8,007 bases of DNA from an uncultured Thermomicrobiales bacterium. GTDB lineage: Bacteria; Chloroflexota; Chloroflexia; Thermomicrobiales; UBA6265. A program made the position numbers and the translations under genes. Numbering within the stretch: the first letter of the stretch is position 1; the number at the start of each line of letters is the position of its first letter. The stretch spans positions 1 to 8,007 of the forward strand of contig CADCWH010000228.1 in assembly GCA_902806395.1 (NCBI GenBank), given 5' to 3'. This document shows, one piece after another, positions 1 through 6,265 of the stretch. The notes below the pieces were generated by a model that did no database searches, was not told where the DNA came from, and saw only the letters and a program-made list of their open reading frames with translations.

Positions 1-663
1 CGGCAAGACGGTGCCGAGTGCGGTGCCGCTCGGCACCAGCGGGGCGAAGAGCCCATCTGACAGCCCCGCCTCGGCCAGCAGGGCTTCGTCCCAGCGGCGA
101 TCGCGCAGGTGAAAGGCATGGGTGCGAGAGGCCAACGAGTGGTCCGTGGCCTGCACCCCGCAGAGGCGATAGGCGACCCAGTCGGCAACCATGAGCCAGC
201 GGACGGTGCGGGCGAAGGCATCGGGCCGCTCGTCGCGCAGCCAGAGCAGCTTGCACACGCTCCAGATCGGCTGCAGCGACAGGCCGCTGGAATTGAACAG
301 GGCGTCCCGGCCGATCCTGGCCTCCAGTCGCTCGGCCTGTGGAGCGGACCGGGTGTCGTACCAGGCGATCACCTCGGCGGTGGGTTCTCCCCGGGCATCC
401 AGGGGCACCCCGGCCTCACCGACGCTGGCGACGGCGATCCCGGTGATCTCTGCCCGGCGCGCGGCGGGCACCCCGGCGACCGCATCGCGGATCGCCGCGA
501 GAGCCTGGTCCCACAGTTCGTCCGCCAGGTGGTGGGCGCGGCCGGTCCGGGGGTGGTGGGTCTTGGTGAGCGCGACGGCGACCGAGACCGCCCGCCCGTC
601 CGGCTCGTAGACGGCGGCCTTGACATTGGTCGTCCCGACGTCGAGTCCCAGGAGCAGCGTCAC
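1..663 (-). CDS. FGGY-family carbohydrate kinase, N-terminal part (cut by window edge)
   Basis: Probably phosphorylates an imported or derived sugar or polyol with ATP in the cytoplasm. The 221 visible codons form one open frame to the window edge, a little under half of the roughly 500 residues usual for the family. Family hallmarks are the phosphate-binding loop at the N-terminus (DVGTTNVK, residues 8-15), the sugar-site stretch ending AWYDTR (residues 100-105), the conserved KLLWLRDERP region (about 138-147) and DHSLASRT (174-181). The GTG at 661-663 is the only sensible start: it places the loop where the family has it, and no other in-frame start lies in the 67-base gap after the upstream permease. 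No convincing Shine-Dalgarno precedes it. It is the last visible gene of the transporter operon, so its substrate is probably the transported compound or a product of it. The C-terminal ATPase half and the exact substrate (pentulose, hexulose or other) cannot be judged. Confidence 0.93.
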   Translation of the reverse strand, partial: MTLLLGLDVGTTNVKAAVYEPDGRAVSVAVALTKTHHPRTGRAHHLADELWDQALAAIRDAVAGVPAARRAEITGIAVASVGEAGVPLDARGEPTAEVIAWYDTRSAPQAERLEARIGRDALFNSSGLSLQPIWSVCKLLWLRDERPDAFARTVRWLMVADWVAYRLCGVQATDHSLASRTHAFHLRDRRWDEALLAEAGLSDGLFAPLVPSGTALGTVLP

Positions 664-730
664 GGGTGCATCTGCGGCCGTGGTGGGGAGGGGGATGCTC
701 CCCGCCGGGCGGACGGCCGAGAACGGAGCA

Positions 731-1648
731 TCATCCTTTGACGGCCCCGAGCGACAGGCCCCGGACGATGTAGCGCTGGGAGAGCATCGCCGCCAGCAGG
801 GGCACCGAGGCGGTGAGCAGCATCCGGGTGCCGATGGCCTGGAAATCCACCCCCCGGGTCTGGTCGCCGCCGGCCAGGTAGACCGGCATCGGCCGGGCGT
901 CGGTCTGGGAGAGGGAGAACCCGAACAGGAACTCGTTCCAACTGAATGCCAGGCAAAGGATCCAGCTCACCACGATCCCGGGCAGGACCAGCGGCACGGC
1001 GATCCGGGCGAAGATGGCGAACCGGCTCGCCCCATCGACTTGGGCGGCTTCCTCCAGCTCGATCGGCACCTCACGGAACATCTGGGTCAGGATGATCACG
1101 GGGAACGGCAGGTTGAACGTGGCGTTGACGATCATCAGCGCCCAGAGGGTGTCATAGAGTCCCGTCTTTTGCGCCAAGAGCAGGAACGGGGTGACGAAGA
1201 TGACGGGCGGCAGGACGCGCTGGGAGAGGAACCAGGTGGTCAAGCTGCCGTTGCGCGGCCGGTAGAATCGGAACCGGGCGATGCCATAGGCCGCCAGCGT
1301 GCCGAGACCGACGGCGATCGAGGCGGCCCCGACCGAGACGATGGTGCTGTTGACCATCGATTGCCGGATCTCGCGGATGCCCCACAGGTCGCGCCACGGT
1401 TTGAGGGTCGGCTCGAAGGTGATGAACGGGAGCCACTTGTTGCCGTAGTTATCGGCGGGGTCCTTGATCGAGCTGATCACCGCCCAGTAGAACGGGAACA
1501 ATGTCCAGATCATCAGGGCCACGAGGGCTAGGACGATGAGCACTCGGCTGACGATCCGCCCCGTGTCACGCCGGCGTGGCGGCACGGTGATGGTCGAGAG
1601 GTCGGTGGCCCGGCGCGGGGCCGAAACGGCGTCGAAGGTCGTGCTCAC
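731..1648 (-). CDS. ABC transporter permease, MalG/UgpE type (CUT1 sugar family)
   Basis: Inner-membrane channel half of a carbohydrate importer, 305 residues, close to the family's usual 270-300. After a polar cytoplasmic N-terminus of about 33 residues comes a first membrane helix (about 34-58), then a short extracytoplasmic stretch and the six-helix core. The ATPase-docking EAA loop is clear: EEAAQVDGASRFAIFARIAVPL (about residues 199-220), with the conserved EAA, the G and the terminal P. The C-terminus SQRYIVRGLSLGAVKG is the classic ending for this subfamily. The GTG start overlaps the stop of the upstream permease (shared GTGA at 1645-1648), so translation is probably coupled. A GAGGGGG Shine-Dalgarno lies a few bases upstream inside the preceding gene. 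It should pair with the MalF-type permease, the binding protein and an ATPase that is not in this window. Confidence 0.95.
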   Translation of the reverse strand: MSTTFDAVSAPRRATDLSTITVPPRRRDTGRIVSRVLIVLALVALMIWTLFPFYWAVISSIKDPADNYGNKWLPFITFEPTLKPWRDLWGIREIRQSMVNSTIVSVGAASIAVGLGTLAAYGIARFRFYRPRNGSLTTWFLSQRVLPPVIFVTPFLLLAQKTGLYDTLWALMIVNATFNLPFPVIILTQMFREVPIELEEAAQVDGASRFAIFARIAVPLVLPGIVVSWILCLAFSWNEFLFGFSLSQTDARPMPVYLAGGDQTRGVDFQAIGTRMLLTASVPLLAAMLSQRYIVRGLSLGAVKG

Positions 1649-3234
1649 GCGATCCCCCCCTCATCCTCGTAGACGTGGCGGATCCGGCTCCAGAGCAGCG
1701 AGACGAGGACCATCACGATCACCAGCAGGAGGAACGCCTGGGCGGCGGCCTGCCCGAAGTTGAAGAACTGCCGGGCGGTCCGGTAGTTGAAGAGGCTGTA
1801 GTACTCCGTCGCCCGGCCGGGCCCTCCGAGGGTCAGGCCATAGGCGACATCGAAGACCTTGAAGGCATCGATCGAGCGCAGCAGCAGGATCAGCCAGAGG
1901 ATCGGGGCCATCAACGGTAGGGTGACGAACCGCAGGATCTGCCACGACGTGGCGCCATCTACCTCCGACGCCTCGATCACGTCGCGGGGGAGACCCTGCA
2001 ATCCGGCCAGGGCGATGATGAAGACGAACGGGGTCCATTGCCAGACATCAACGATGATCGTCGCCAGCCGGGCCCACTCAGGGTCGGAAATCCACGGCGG
2101 CTGACCGATGCCGAGGCTGCCGAGTCCAGAATTGAGCGGTCCCCCCTCCTCGTAGAAGATGCCCCGGGCGAGGTAGCCGAGAGCGATCGGGGTGGCGAAG
2201 ATGGGCAGCGTCATCACCGCCCGCAGGACTCCCCGGCCCCGGATCTCGCGGTCCATCAGGAGGGCAATCAGCAAGCCGAGGACCATCTCGGCGGCAACGG
2301 CACCCGCGACGAAGAGGAAGGTGATCGTCAATTGCTCGTTCAGCGGCGGGCGCAGGATCGAGGTTCCCAAGGAGACGATCGCCGCCGGCACCGCTACCAA
2401 TGGCGCCCAGCCCAGGGCGTCCCGCAGGTCGTCCCGGCCCAGCTCGCGTTCCGACAGCCACCGGAGCAGCAGTCTGATGCCCACGCCGAGGATTCCGACG
2501 ACCAGGGCGGCGCCGAGGGCCGAGAGCAGGGGGGCACCCAGGCCGCCACTGATGAACAGCGTCCGGAAGTTCTCCCAGCCAACGAAGCGGTTCACGGTGC
2601 CGTAGCGGAAGGCATACCGGCTGGTGCTGAAGGCATAGATCAGGGGAAAGACCGTCAGGGCGAAGACCCAGATGATGGCCGGCAGCAAGAACAGCCACTT
2701 CTCCCACCGGAGGCCGAGGACGGGACGGGTCCGGTCCCAGGCCAGCAGGGCCACCCACGGAACCACCGCGGTGACGACGAAGCAGGCCATCGCCCCGCCT
2801 AACCCGGCCCCGAGCCCGGTCGCCTCCGCCGCGCCCTGGGAAGGGTCGGACCAGACGACGGCTGGCAGCGCGGCGGCGATCAGGGCCCCGGCCGAGATCG
2901 CGATCGCCTGGACGAACCGTTCCCGGCGCGGGAAGGCGATCACCGAGACCAGGGCGATCGCGCCCCCGAACCAGCTCAGGGCGACCAACCACCCATTCCC
3001 AGCCATGGTCAGGGTGTCCCCGACCGCGTGGACATCGAGCGACGAGCCGTCCGCCAGGGTGACCGCCGGCCCAGCTTGGGCCAGGATCGCGCCCGTCACC
3101 AGCAGCGCCACGACGAGGGCCCGCCAGGCCAACGCCCGGGCGGACATCCGGTCGGCGGCGCGACGGGCCGATTCGGCCCTGGCCCCCTCGCGGCCGCGGA
3201 CCGGCGATGCGCTGGCGGTTTCCAGGTGAGCCAT
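1645..3234 (-). CDS. ABC transporter permease, MalF/UgpA type, enlarged (529 aa)
   Basis: Other channel half of the importer. The core is ordinary: first core helix WLFLLPAIIWVFALTVFPLIYAF (about 180-202), then GWENFRTLF, EMVLGLLIALLMDRE (316-330), the EAA loop EASEVDGATSWQILRFVTLPL (421-441), and the GGPGRATEYYSLFNYRTA segment near the end. It is odd in length: relatives are about 290-310 residues. The extra sequence is an N-terminal region of about 178 residues with some four hydrophobic segments (about 36-52, 82-101, 107-127, 143-166), plus about 70 residues inserted after the first core helix (229-298) with two more (about 237-257, 276-294). I chose ATG 3234 because AGGAGA (3239-3244) sits 4 bases upstream of it. 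A GTG at 3267 would also be in frame but lies at the foot of a strong hairpin and lacks a ribosome site. The gene follows the binding-protein gene after a hairpin-rich 168-base gap. Confidence 0.93.
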   Translation of the reverse strand: MAHLETASASPVRGREGARAESARRAADRMSARALAWRALVVALLVTGAILAQAGPAVTLADGSSLDVHAVGDTLTMAGNGWLVALSWFGGAIALVSVIAFPRRERFVQAIAISAGALIAAALPAVVWSDPSQGAAEATGLGAGLGGAMACFVVTAVVPWVALLAWDRTRPVLGLRWEKWLFLLPAIIWVFALTVFPLIYAFSTSRYAFRYGTVNRFVGWENFRTLFISGGLGAPLLSALGAALVVGILGVGIRLLLRWLSERELGRDDLRDALGWAPLVAVPAAIVSLGTSILRPPLNEQLTITFLFVAGAVAAEMVLGLLIALLMDREIRGRGVLRAVMTLPIFATPIALGYLARGIFYEEGGPLNSGLGSLGIGQPPWISDPEWARLATIIVDVWQWTPFVFIIALAGLQGLPRDVIEASEVDGATSWQILRFVTLPLMAPILWLILLLRSIDAFKVFDVAYGLTLGGPGRATEYYSLFNYRTARQFFNFGQAAAQAFLLLVIVMVLVSLLWSRIRHVYEDEGGIA

Positions 3235-3267
3235 CCCGTCTCCTGTGTGCCGGTGATCGGTTCCCAC

Positions 3268-3314
3268 GCCTGGCCCCGGCCACTGGTCACCTATGTCCAG
3301 GGCCGGGGCCAGGC
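3268..3314 (-). promoter_or_regulatory. Strong RNA hairpin before the MalF-type permease
   Basis: A perfect 14-bp stem pairs 3268-3281 with 3301-3314 (core GGCCCCGGCC / GGCCGGGGCC). After one bulged base it continues into a 4-bp CTGG/CCAG stem (3283-3286 with 3297-3300). No run of T follows on the minus strand, so it is not a textbook intrinsic terminator. Its place, after the binding-protein gene and just before the permease ribosome site, suggests partial termination or a 3'-5' exonuclease block that lowers permease output relative to binding protein. The structure is seen; the function is inferred. Confidence 0.7.
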
Positions 3315-3337
3315 TGCTAGTACGGTCGGCCCGGGTG

Positions 3338-3364
3338 GGGGACCACGGCCAGCCCGTGGTCCCC
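3338..3364 (-). terminator. Hairpin 38 bases after the binding-protein stop (attenuator or mRNA stabiliser)
   Basis: A perfect 11-bp stem GGGGACCACGG / CCGTGGTCCCC (3338-3348 with 3354-3364) encloses a 5-base loop. It lies downstream of the solute-binding protein stop codon at 3403-3405. No T-tract follows on the minus strand, so full termination is doubtful. With the hairpin at 3268-3314 it forms a tandem pair between the binding protein and permease genes, a position where many sugar-transport operons carry stabilising or attenuating structures. Confidence 0.6.
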
Positions 3365-3402
3365 GGGTACCCTCGCGAGTTCTTGGTCTGGCCGGTCGGA
3401 CC

Positions 3403-5052
3403 CTAGAGGCCGACTGACCGCTTGTAGATCTCCAGTTGCTGGTCGCGGCCCAGGTTGTCGGTGATCCGCTGGAACTCGTCGGCCATGGTCTGGAGGACTT
3501 GCTCCGGAGTCCCGGCCTGCGTCACCGCCTCGGAGAGCTGGATATCCATCGCGGTCCAGTACTCGAAGGTGCCAGGGATGCGCAGGAATGGCAACTGGTT
3601 GGGGTTCTGGTAGTTATCGTAGTAGGCCTTGGTGTAGTCCTCGGCGTCTGCCGGGTCCCAACCCAGGGCGACGTAGTCCTCGACGGCGCCGGTGCCGGTC
3701 GGGGGCAGGATCTGGTAGGTCTTGCCCGGATCGACGCCGTCGGTGCCCCGTGCCGCGTAGTAGCGCTGCTTGGCCTCGGTGGCGTTGAGGGCCAGGAAGT
3801 AGTAGGCCAAGTCGGGGTTCTGCGACGCCTTCATGATCACGCCGGACCAGGAGCCGCCCGTCGTGTTACCGACGAGGTTCGGCTCGGTGACGGCGTACTC
3901 CTCGCCCGTCTGGGGGTTGACGTAGGCCATGGTCCCCGGCAATTGGGCCGTGCCGATGATGCCCTTGACGTAGGAGTCCCGCTCGACCGCCAGGGCGGCG
4001 ACGTCGCCCCAGCTGTAGGTGAACATCGCTTTGCCGTCGAGGAAATACTGCCAGGCCTCACCGAGCGCCCAGCCAGCCATCGCCTGCGGGCCGTACTGGA
4101 CCAGTTCCAGATACAACTCCATCGCTCGGCGGTGCCCCTCGCTCTGGATCAGAGGGTCCATCGTCTCGGGGTCGAACCAGAAGAGCTTCGGATTCTCCGG
4201 CCCGATCACGTAGGGAGCCGCCAGGGACATGAAGTGGAACATGCCCTGGCCGCCGACCTTGATGTGCATCGAGATGCCGTGGTCCGGTTCGCCGTCGCCG
4301 TTGAGGTCCTTGCCGGTGAAGTACTTGGCGATGTCGCGCAGTTGATCCCAGGTCTGGGGCACGTCGAGCGCGTAGCCGTACTCGGTCTCGAAGGCGGTCT
4401 GGTGGGTCGGGTCCTCGAGCAGGTCGCGCCGGTAGTAGAGGGTTTGGCCGTCGCAGTCGAAGGGGACGACGTACTTCTGGCCATCGTACAACCGCAGCGC
4501 CTGCATGCCCGGTAGCTCATCCTCGAAGGTGAAGGCGGGGAACTTGCCGGTGGTGTCGGCGTAGAACTCGTCATAGGGAAGGATGAAGTCACCGGCGACC
4601 AATTCGCCTAGCCACCAGGCCCCGATCATCGCCGCGTCGAACTGGTTGCCGCCCGTCGCCGCGTCACTCAGGAGACGGGGGAAGGCGTCACCGACCGGAT
4701 CGGCGACGATCGTCAGGGTGGCGCCGGTCGCCGCCTCGAACTCGCCCCGGACCTCATCCCAAGGAATTCGCACCGAGTCGTCGATGCACTGCACGGTCAA
4801 TTCTTTGCCGGCCCAGAGGCACGTATCTCCGGAACAGGGCTGGGCGACGATCGGGGCGGTGGTCGCTCCCCCGCCCCCGGCGGGCGAGGCTTCCGGCGTG
4901 GCCCCCTGAGCCCCGGCAGGGACGGCCTTCAGGAACAGGCCGATGGCGGTGGCCGAGACGCCGAGAGCGGTCGCGCCCCGGACGAAATCGCGACGGGTAA
5001 TGGCCCCCCGGGCCAGGTCGGCAAAGAGGTGATGGACTCGCTGGTCGACCAT
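3403..5052 (-). CDS. Extracellular sugar-binding protein of the ABC importer, Tat-exported
   Basis: Captures the substrate outside the membrane and hands it to the two permeases. The protein has 549 residues, somewhat longer than typical family-1 binding proteins (about 420-450). The N-terminus carries a twin-arginine signal, ITRRDFVRG (RR at 20-21), a hydrophobic stretch (about 27-44) and a likely AGA cleavage site near residue 48. A low-complexity linker ATPEASPAGGGG follows, a style common in Thermomicrobia. No lipobox cysteine is visible, so anchoring is unclear. The mature domain has the usual family motifs, such as VPFDCDGQTLYYRRDLLED (197-215) and TWDQLRDIAKYF (234-245). DLNGDGEPDHG (249-259) resembles a calcium-binding DxNxDG loop. 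Four cysteines (73, 78, 89, 200) are present; the first two could form a disulfide. ATG 5052 is supported by a GAGGAGGAG ribosome site 8 bases upstream. The ligand is not predictable from sequence. Confidence 0.95.
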   Translation of the reverse strand: MVDQRVHHLFADLARGAITRRDFVRGATALGVSATAIGLFLKAVPAGAQGATPEASPAGGGGATTAPIVAQPCSGDTCLWAGKELTVQCIDDSVRIPWDEVRGEFEAATGATLTIVADPVGDAFPRLLSDAATGGNQFDAAMIGAWWLGELVAGDFILPYDEFYADTTGKFPAFTFEDELPGMQALRLYDGQKYVVPFDCDGQTLYYRRDLLEDPTHQTAFETEYGYALDVPQTWDQLRDIAKYFTGKDLNGDGEPDHGISMHIKVGGQGMFHFMSLAAPYVIGPENPKLFWFDPETMDPLIQSEGHRRAMELYLELVQYGPQAMAGWALGEAWQYFLDGKAMFTYSWGDVAALAVERDSYVKGIIGTAQLPGTMAYVNPQTGEEYAVTEPNLVGNTTGGSWSGVIMKASQNPDLAYYFLALNATEAKQRYYAARGTDGVDPGKTYQILPPTGTGAVEDYVALGWDPADAEDYTKAYYDNYQNPNQLPFLRIPGTFEYWTAMDIQLSEAVTQAGTPEQVLQTMADEFQRITDNLGRDQQLEIYKRSVGL

Positions 5053-5075
5053 CCTGCGTTCTCCTCCTCGAAGTT

Positions 5076-5093
5076 GCCGGCGACGTCACCGGC
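5076..5093. promoter_or_regulatory. Imperfect 18-bp palindrome just upstream of the binding-protein ribosome site
   Basis: The sequence GCCGGCGACGTCACCGGC is symmetrical at 8 of 9 base pairs and centred on GACGTC. It lies within about 10 bases of the Shine-Dalgarno of the binding-protein gene. It could be an operator or a small RNA hairpin. It shares the 7-mer GACGTCA with the perfect palindrome at 5246-5257. No regulator is known for it. Confidence 0.35.
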
Positions 5094-5102
5094 GCGGGTG
5101 GT

Positions 5103-5124
5103 GGCGGTCGTGCCTACGACCGCC
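5103..5124 (-). promoter_or_regulatory. Hairpin in the leader of the binding-protein gene
   Basis: A perfect 9-bp stem GGCGGTCGT / ACGACCGCC (5103-5111 with 5116-5124) closes a 4-base loop about 50 bases upstream of the binding-protein start. No T-tract follows. It may protect a processed 5' end of the binding-protein message or be a weak terminator for the aldolase transcript. I found no convincing promoter within the 200-base aldolase to binding-protein gap. Confidence 0.5.
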
Positions 5125-5211
5125 GGCTGACCCCATTGGGCCACGGAGCGTTGCTCCCGAAAGGGGGGAGACGGGGAGCCACCTCGCTCGCCGTCTGGTG
5201 AGGAAATCTGG

Positions 5212-5232
5212 CGTGAGACGTGAGATGTGAGG
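5212..5232. repeat. Tandem heptamer, three units, after the aldolase gene
   Basis: Read on the plus strand, the heptamer CGTGAGA occurs twice in perfect tandem (5212-5218, 5219-5225) and is followed by a third unit TGTGAGG (5226-5232). It lies 20 bases beyond the aldolase stop. A further CTCAC on the minus strand occurs a little downstream in the leader. It could be a cluster of direct-repeat protein sites or simple slippage; nothing in the sequence decides this. Confidence 0.55.
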
Positions 5233-5245
5233 GGTCGGGCCACGT

Positions 5246-5257
5246 CCTGACGTCAGG
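5246..5257. promoter_or_regulatory. Perfect 12-bp palindrome overlapping the aldolase stop codon
   Basis: CCTGACGTCAGG is fully self-complementary and includes the TGA stop of the aldolase gene (5253-5255 on the minus strand). It might bind a dimeric regulator or form part of an RNA structure. A 12-bp palindrome can also arise by chance in coding DNA, so the functional claim is weak. Confidence 0.3.
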
Positions 5258-6062
5258 CGGTGGATGGGATGAGGGAGCCGTGGATGACCTCGCGGATCTG
5301 GCGCGAGATGGCGATCGGGTCGTCCGCCTGCCAGACGTTGCGGCCGTAGACGACGCCCCGGGCGCCGGCCGACATCGCGTCGCGGGTGGCGGTGATCAGG
5401 CCGTCGGGGTCCTCGGTCTTTGGCCCGCCGAGGACCAGGACCGGGACGGGGCAGCCATCGACGATCGTGGCCATCCCTTCCCGGCTGCCGGGGTATTCCG
5501 TCTTGACCGCGTCGGCCCCCAATTCCGCCGCGATCCGGCAGCCGAAGGCGAGCAGTTCGGCGTCCTTGCCCATCCCGGCCGCCTTTGCCCGCCGGCCCCA
5601 GGCGACGGCCTCGATGATCAGCGGCAGGCCCAGCTTGTGGGCCTCCTCCGCGGCGGTGGAGATCGCCTTGATGTTGTCGGCGAACATCTGGCCCGGCTCG
5701 GGCCCCAAGATCAGGAACATGATGAAGGCGTTGGCCCCCAGGCTGGCGGCGTGGGCCGGGGTGCAGAGGACGCGGTAGTGTTCGCCCAGGTCATCGACGA
5801 AGGGGTGGTTGACGATGAAGTCGGCTCGGACGATCGGGGCTGGGGCGGCTCGGTAGGCGAAGAGGTCGGCCCCCCGGGCTAGCATCCCCGGTGAGATCAG
5901 CACCGCGTCCGGCTCGCAGCGGATCACCCGCTCGATCGCCCCCATGGCATCCTCGGCACCGGTCGGGACCCCGAGGGTGATTCCGTGGTCGATCGCGGCG
6001 ATGAAGGAACGGCCGCTCGCGCGGTCGAAGAGCCGGCCGAGGCGGAGACTGGCACCACTCAC
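5253..6062 (-). CDS. Class I (Schiff-base) aldolase, DhnA/LacD/LsrF family
   Basis: Likely cleaves a phosphorylated ketose or related compound in the cytoplasm. The 269 residues match the usual length for archaeal-type class I fructose-bisphosphate aldolases and LsrF. The TIM-barrel markers are visible in order: AAIDHG (22-27, catalytic-site Asp-His), ADAVKTEYPG (183-192, with Lys187 as the presumed Schiff-base lysine), VLGGPKT (210-216) and GVVYGRNVWQ (236-245, phosphate binding). The YPRG-type motif with the tyrosine proton donor of fructose-bisphosphate aldolases seems absent: the equivalent stretch reads EAVAWGRR (151-158), so fructose bisphosphate may not be the substrate. The GTG start at 6062 has an AAAGGA ribosome site (6070-6075) 7 bases upstream. 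It is the first gene after the operon promoter. With an FGGY kinase in the same operon the pairing recalls lsrK/lsrF, but the transporter here is CUT1, not Lsr-like. Confidence 0.9.
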   Translation of the reverse strand: MSGASLRLGRLFDRASGRSFIAAIDHGITLGVPTGAEDAMGAIERVIRCEPDAVLISPGMLARGADLFAYRAAPAPIVRADFIVNHPFVDDLGEHYRVLCTPAHAASLGANAFIMFLILGPEPGQMFADNIKAISTAAEEAHKLGLPLIIEAVAWGRRAKAAGMGKDAELLAFGCRIAAELGADAVKTEYPGSREGMATIVDGCPVPVLVLGGPKTEDPDGLITATRDAMSAGARGVVYGRNVWQADDPIAISRQIREVIHGSLIPSTA

Positions 6063-6107
6063 AATGGGGTCCTTTCAGGTCGTCGGGATCGGTCACGCTC
6101 GTCCGGC

Positions 6108-6134
6108 GCCCCGTGGAGGGACCAGCGACGGGGC
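6108..6134 (-). promoter_or_regulatory. Small hairpin in the aldolase 5' leader
   Basis: A 7-bp stem GCCCCGT / ACGGGGC (6108-6114 with 6128-6134) and a 13-base loop lie in the roughly 107-base leader predicted for the operon transcript. It matches no riboswitch class I recognise. In such GC-rich DNA a stem of this length may be incidental. Confidence 0.25.
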
Positions 6135-6175
6135 CACTGTCGATCGGTCGTCTTCGATGGGGCGGCGTGGGCCGG

Positions 6176-6204
6176 ATCATACGGACGCGATCCCTGGCCG
6201 TCAA
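6176..6204 (-). promoter_or_regulatory. Sigma-70-type promoter of the aldolase-transporter-kinase operon
   Basis: On the minus strand, TTGACG (6199-6204) is followed after exactly 17 bases by TATGAT (6176-6181). Both hexamers match the housekeeping consensus at 5 of 6 positions. Transcription would start near 6169, giving a leader of about 107 bases before the aldolase GTG. No second promoter of similar quality is visible before the binding protein or permeases, so this probably drives the whole operon. Confidence 0.75.
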
Positions 6205-6265
6205 GCCGATCCGGTCCCGCCCAGGGCCCCGCCCAATTGCGGTCCCATCTGACCCGTGGGGATCG

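Noticed and set aside
620..1531. Long plus-strand open frame of 303 codons opposite the MalG-type permease
   Set aside because: It lies wholly antisense to a certain gene, its protein is rich in G, D, Q, R and E with no family resemblance, and GC-rich genes commonly leave such open frames on the other strand.
3234..3267. GTG at 3267 as the start of the MalF-type permease
   Set aside because: It would add 11 polar residues, has no Shine-Dalgarno and sits at the foot of a strong hairpin, whereas ATG 3234 has AGGAGA at good spacing.
2078..3283. Minus-strand open frame of 401 codons overlapping the MalF-type permease in another frame
   Set aside because: Rich in R, P and G with no hydrophobic pattern; it is a frame-shifted shadow of the permease, not a separate gene.
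3436..4515. Long plus-strand open frame of 359 codons opposite the binding-protein gene
   Set aside because: Antisense shadow of a clearly recognised gene; the composition is unlike a real protein and there is no ribosome site.
5140..5200. Resemblance of GAGGTGGCTCCCCG (minus strand) to the T-box antiterminator core, followed by CCCTTTCGGG
   Set aside because: Only about 10 of 14 positions match, the upstream stem I region would have to lie inside the aldolase coding sequence, and a tRNA sensor makes little sense before a sugar-binding protein.
4929..5243. Minus-strand open frame of 104 codons across the gap before the binding-protein gene
   Set aside because: It overlaps the binding-protein ribosome site and N-terminus in another frame and shows no protein family features.
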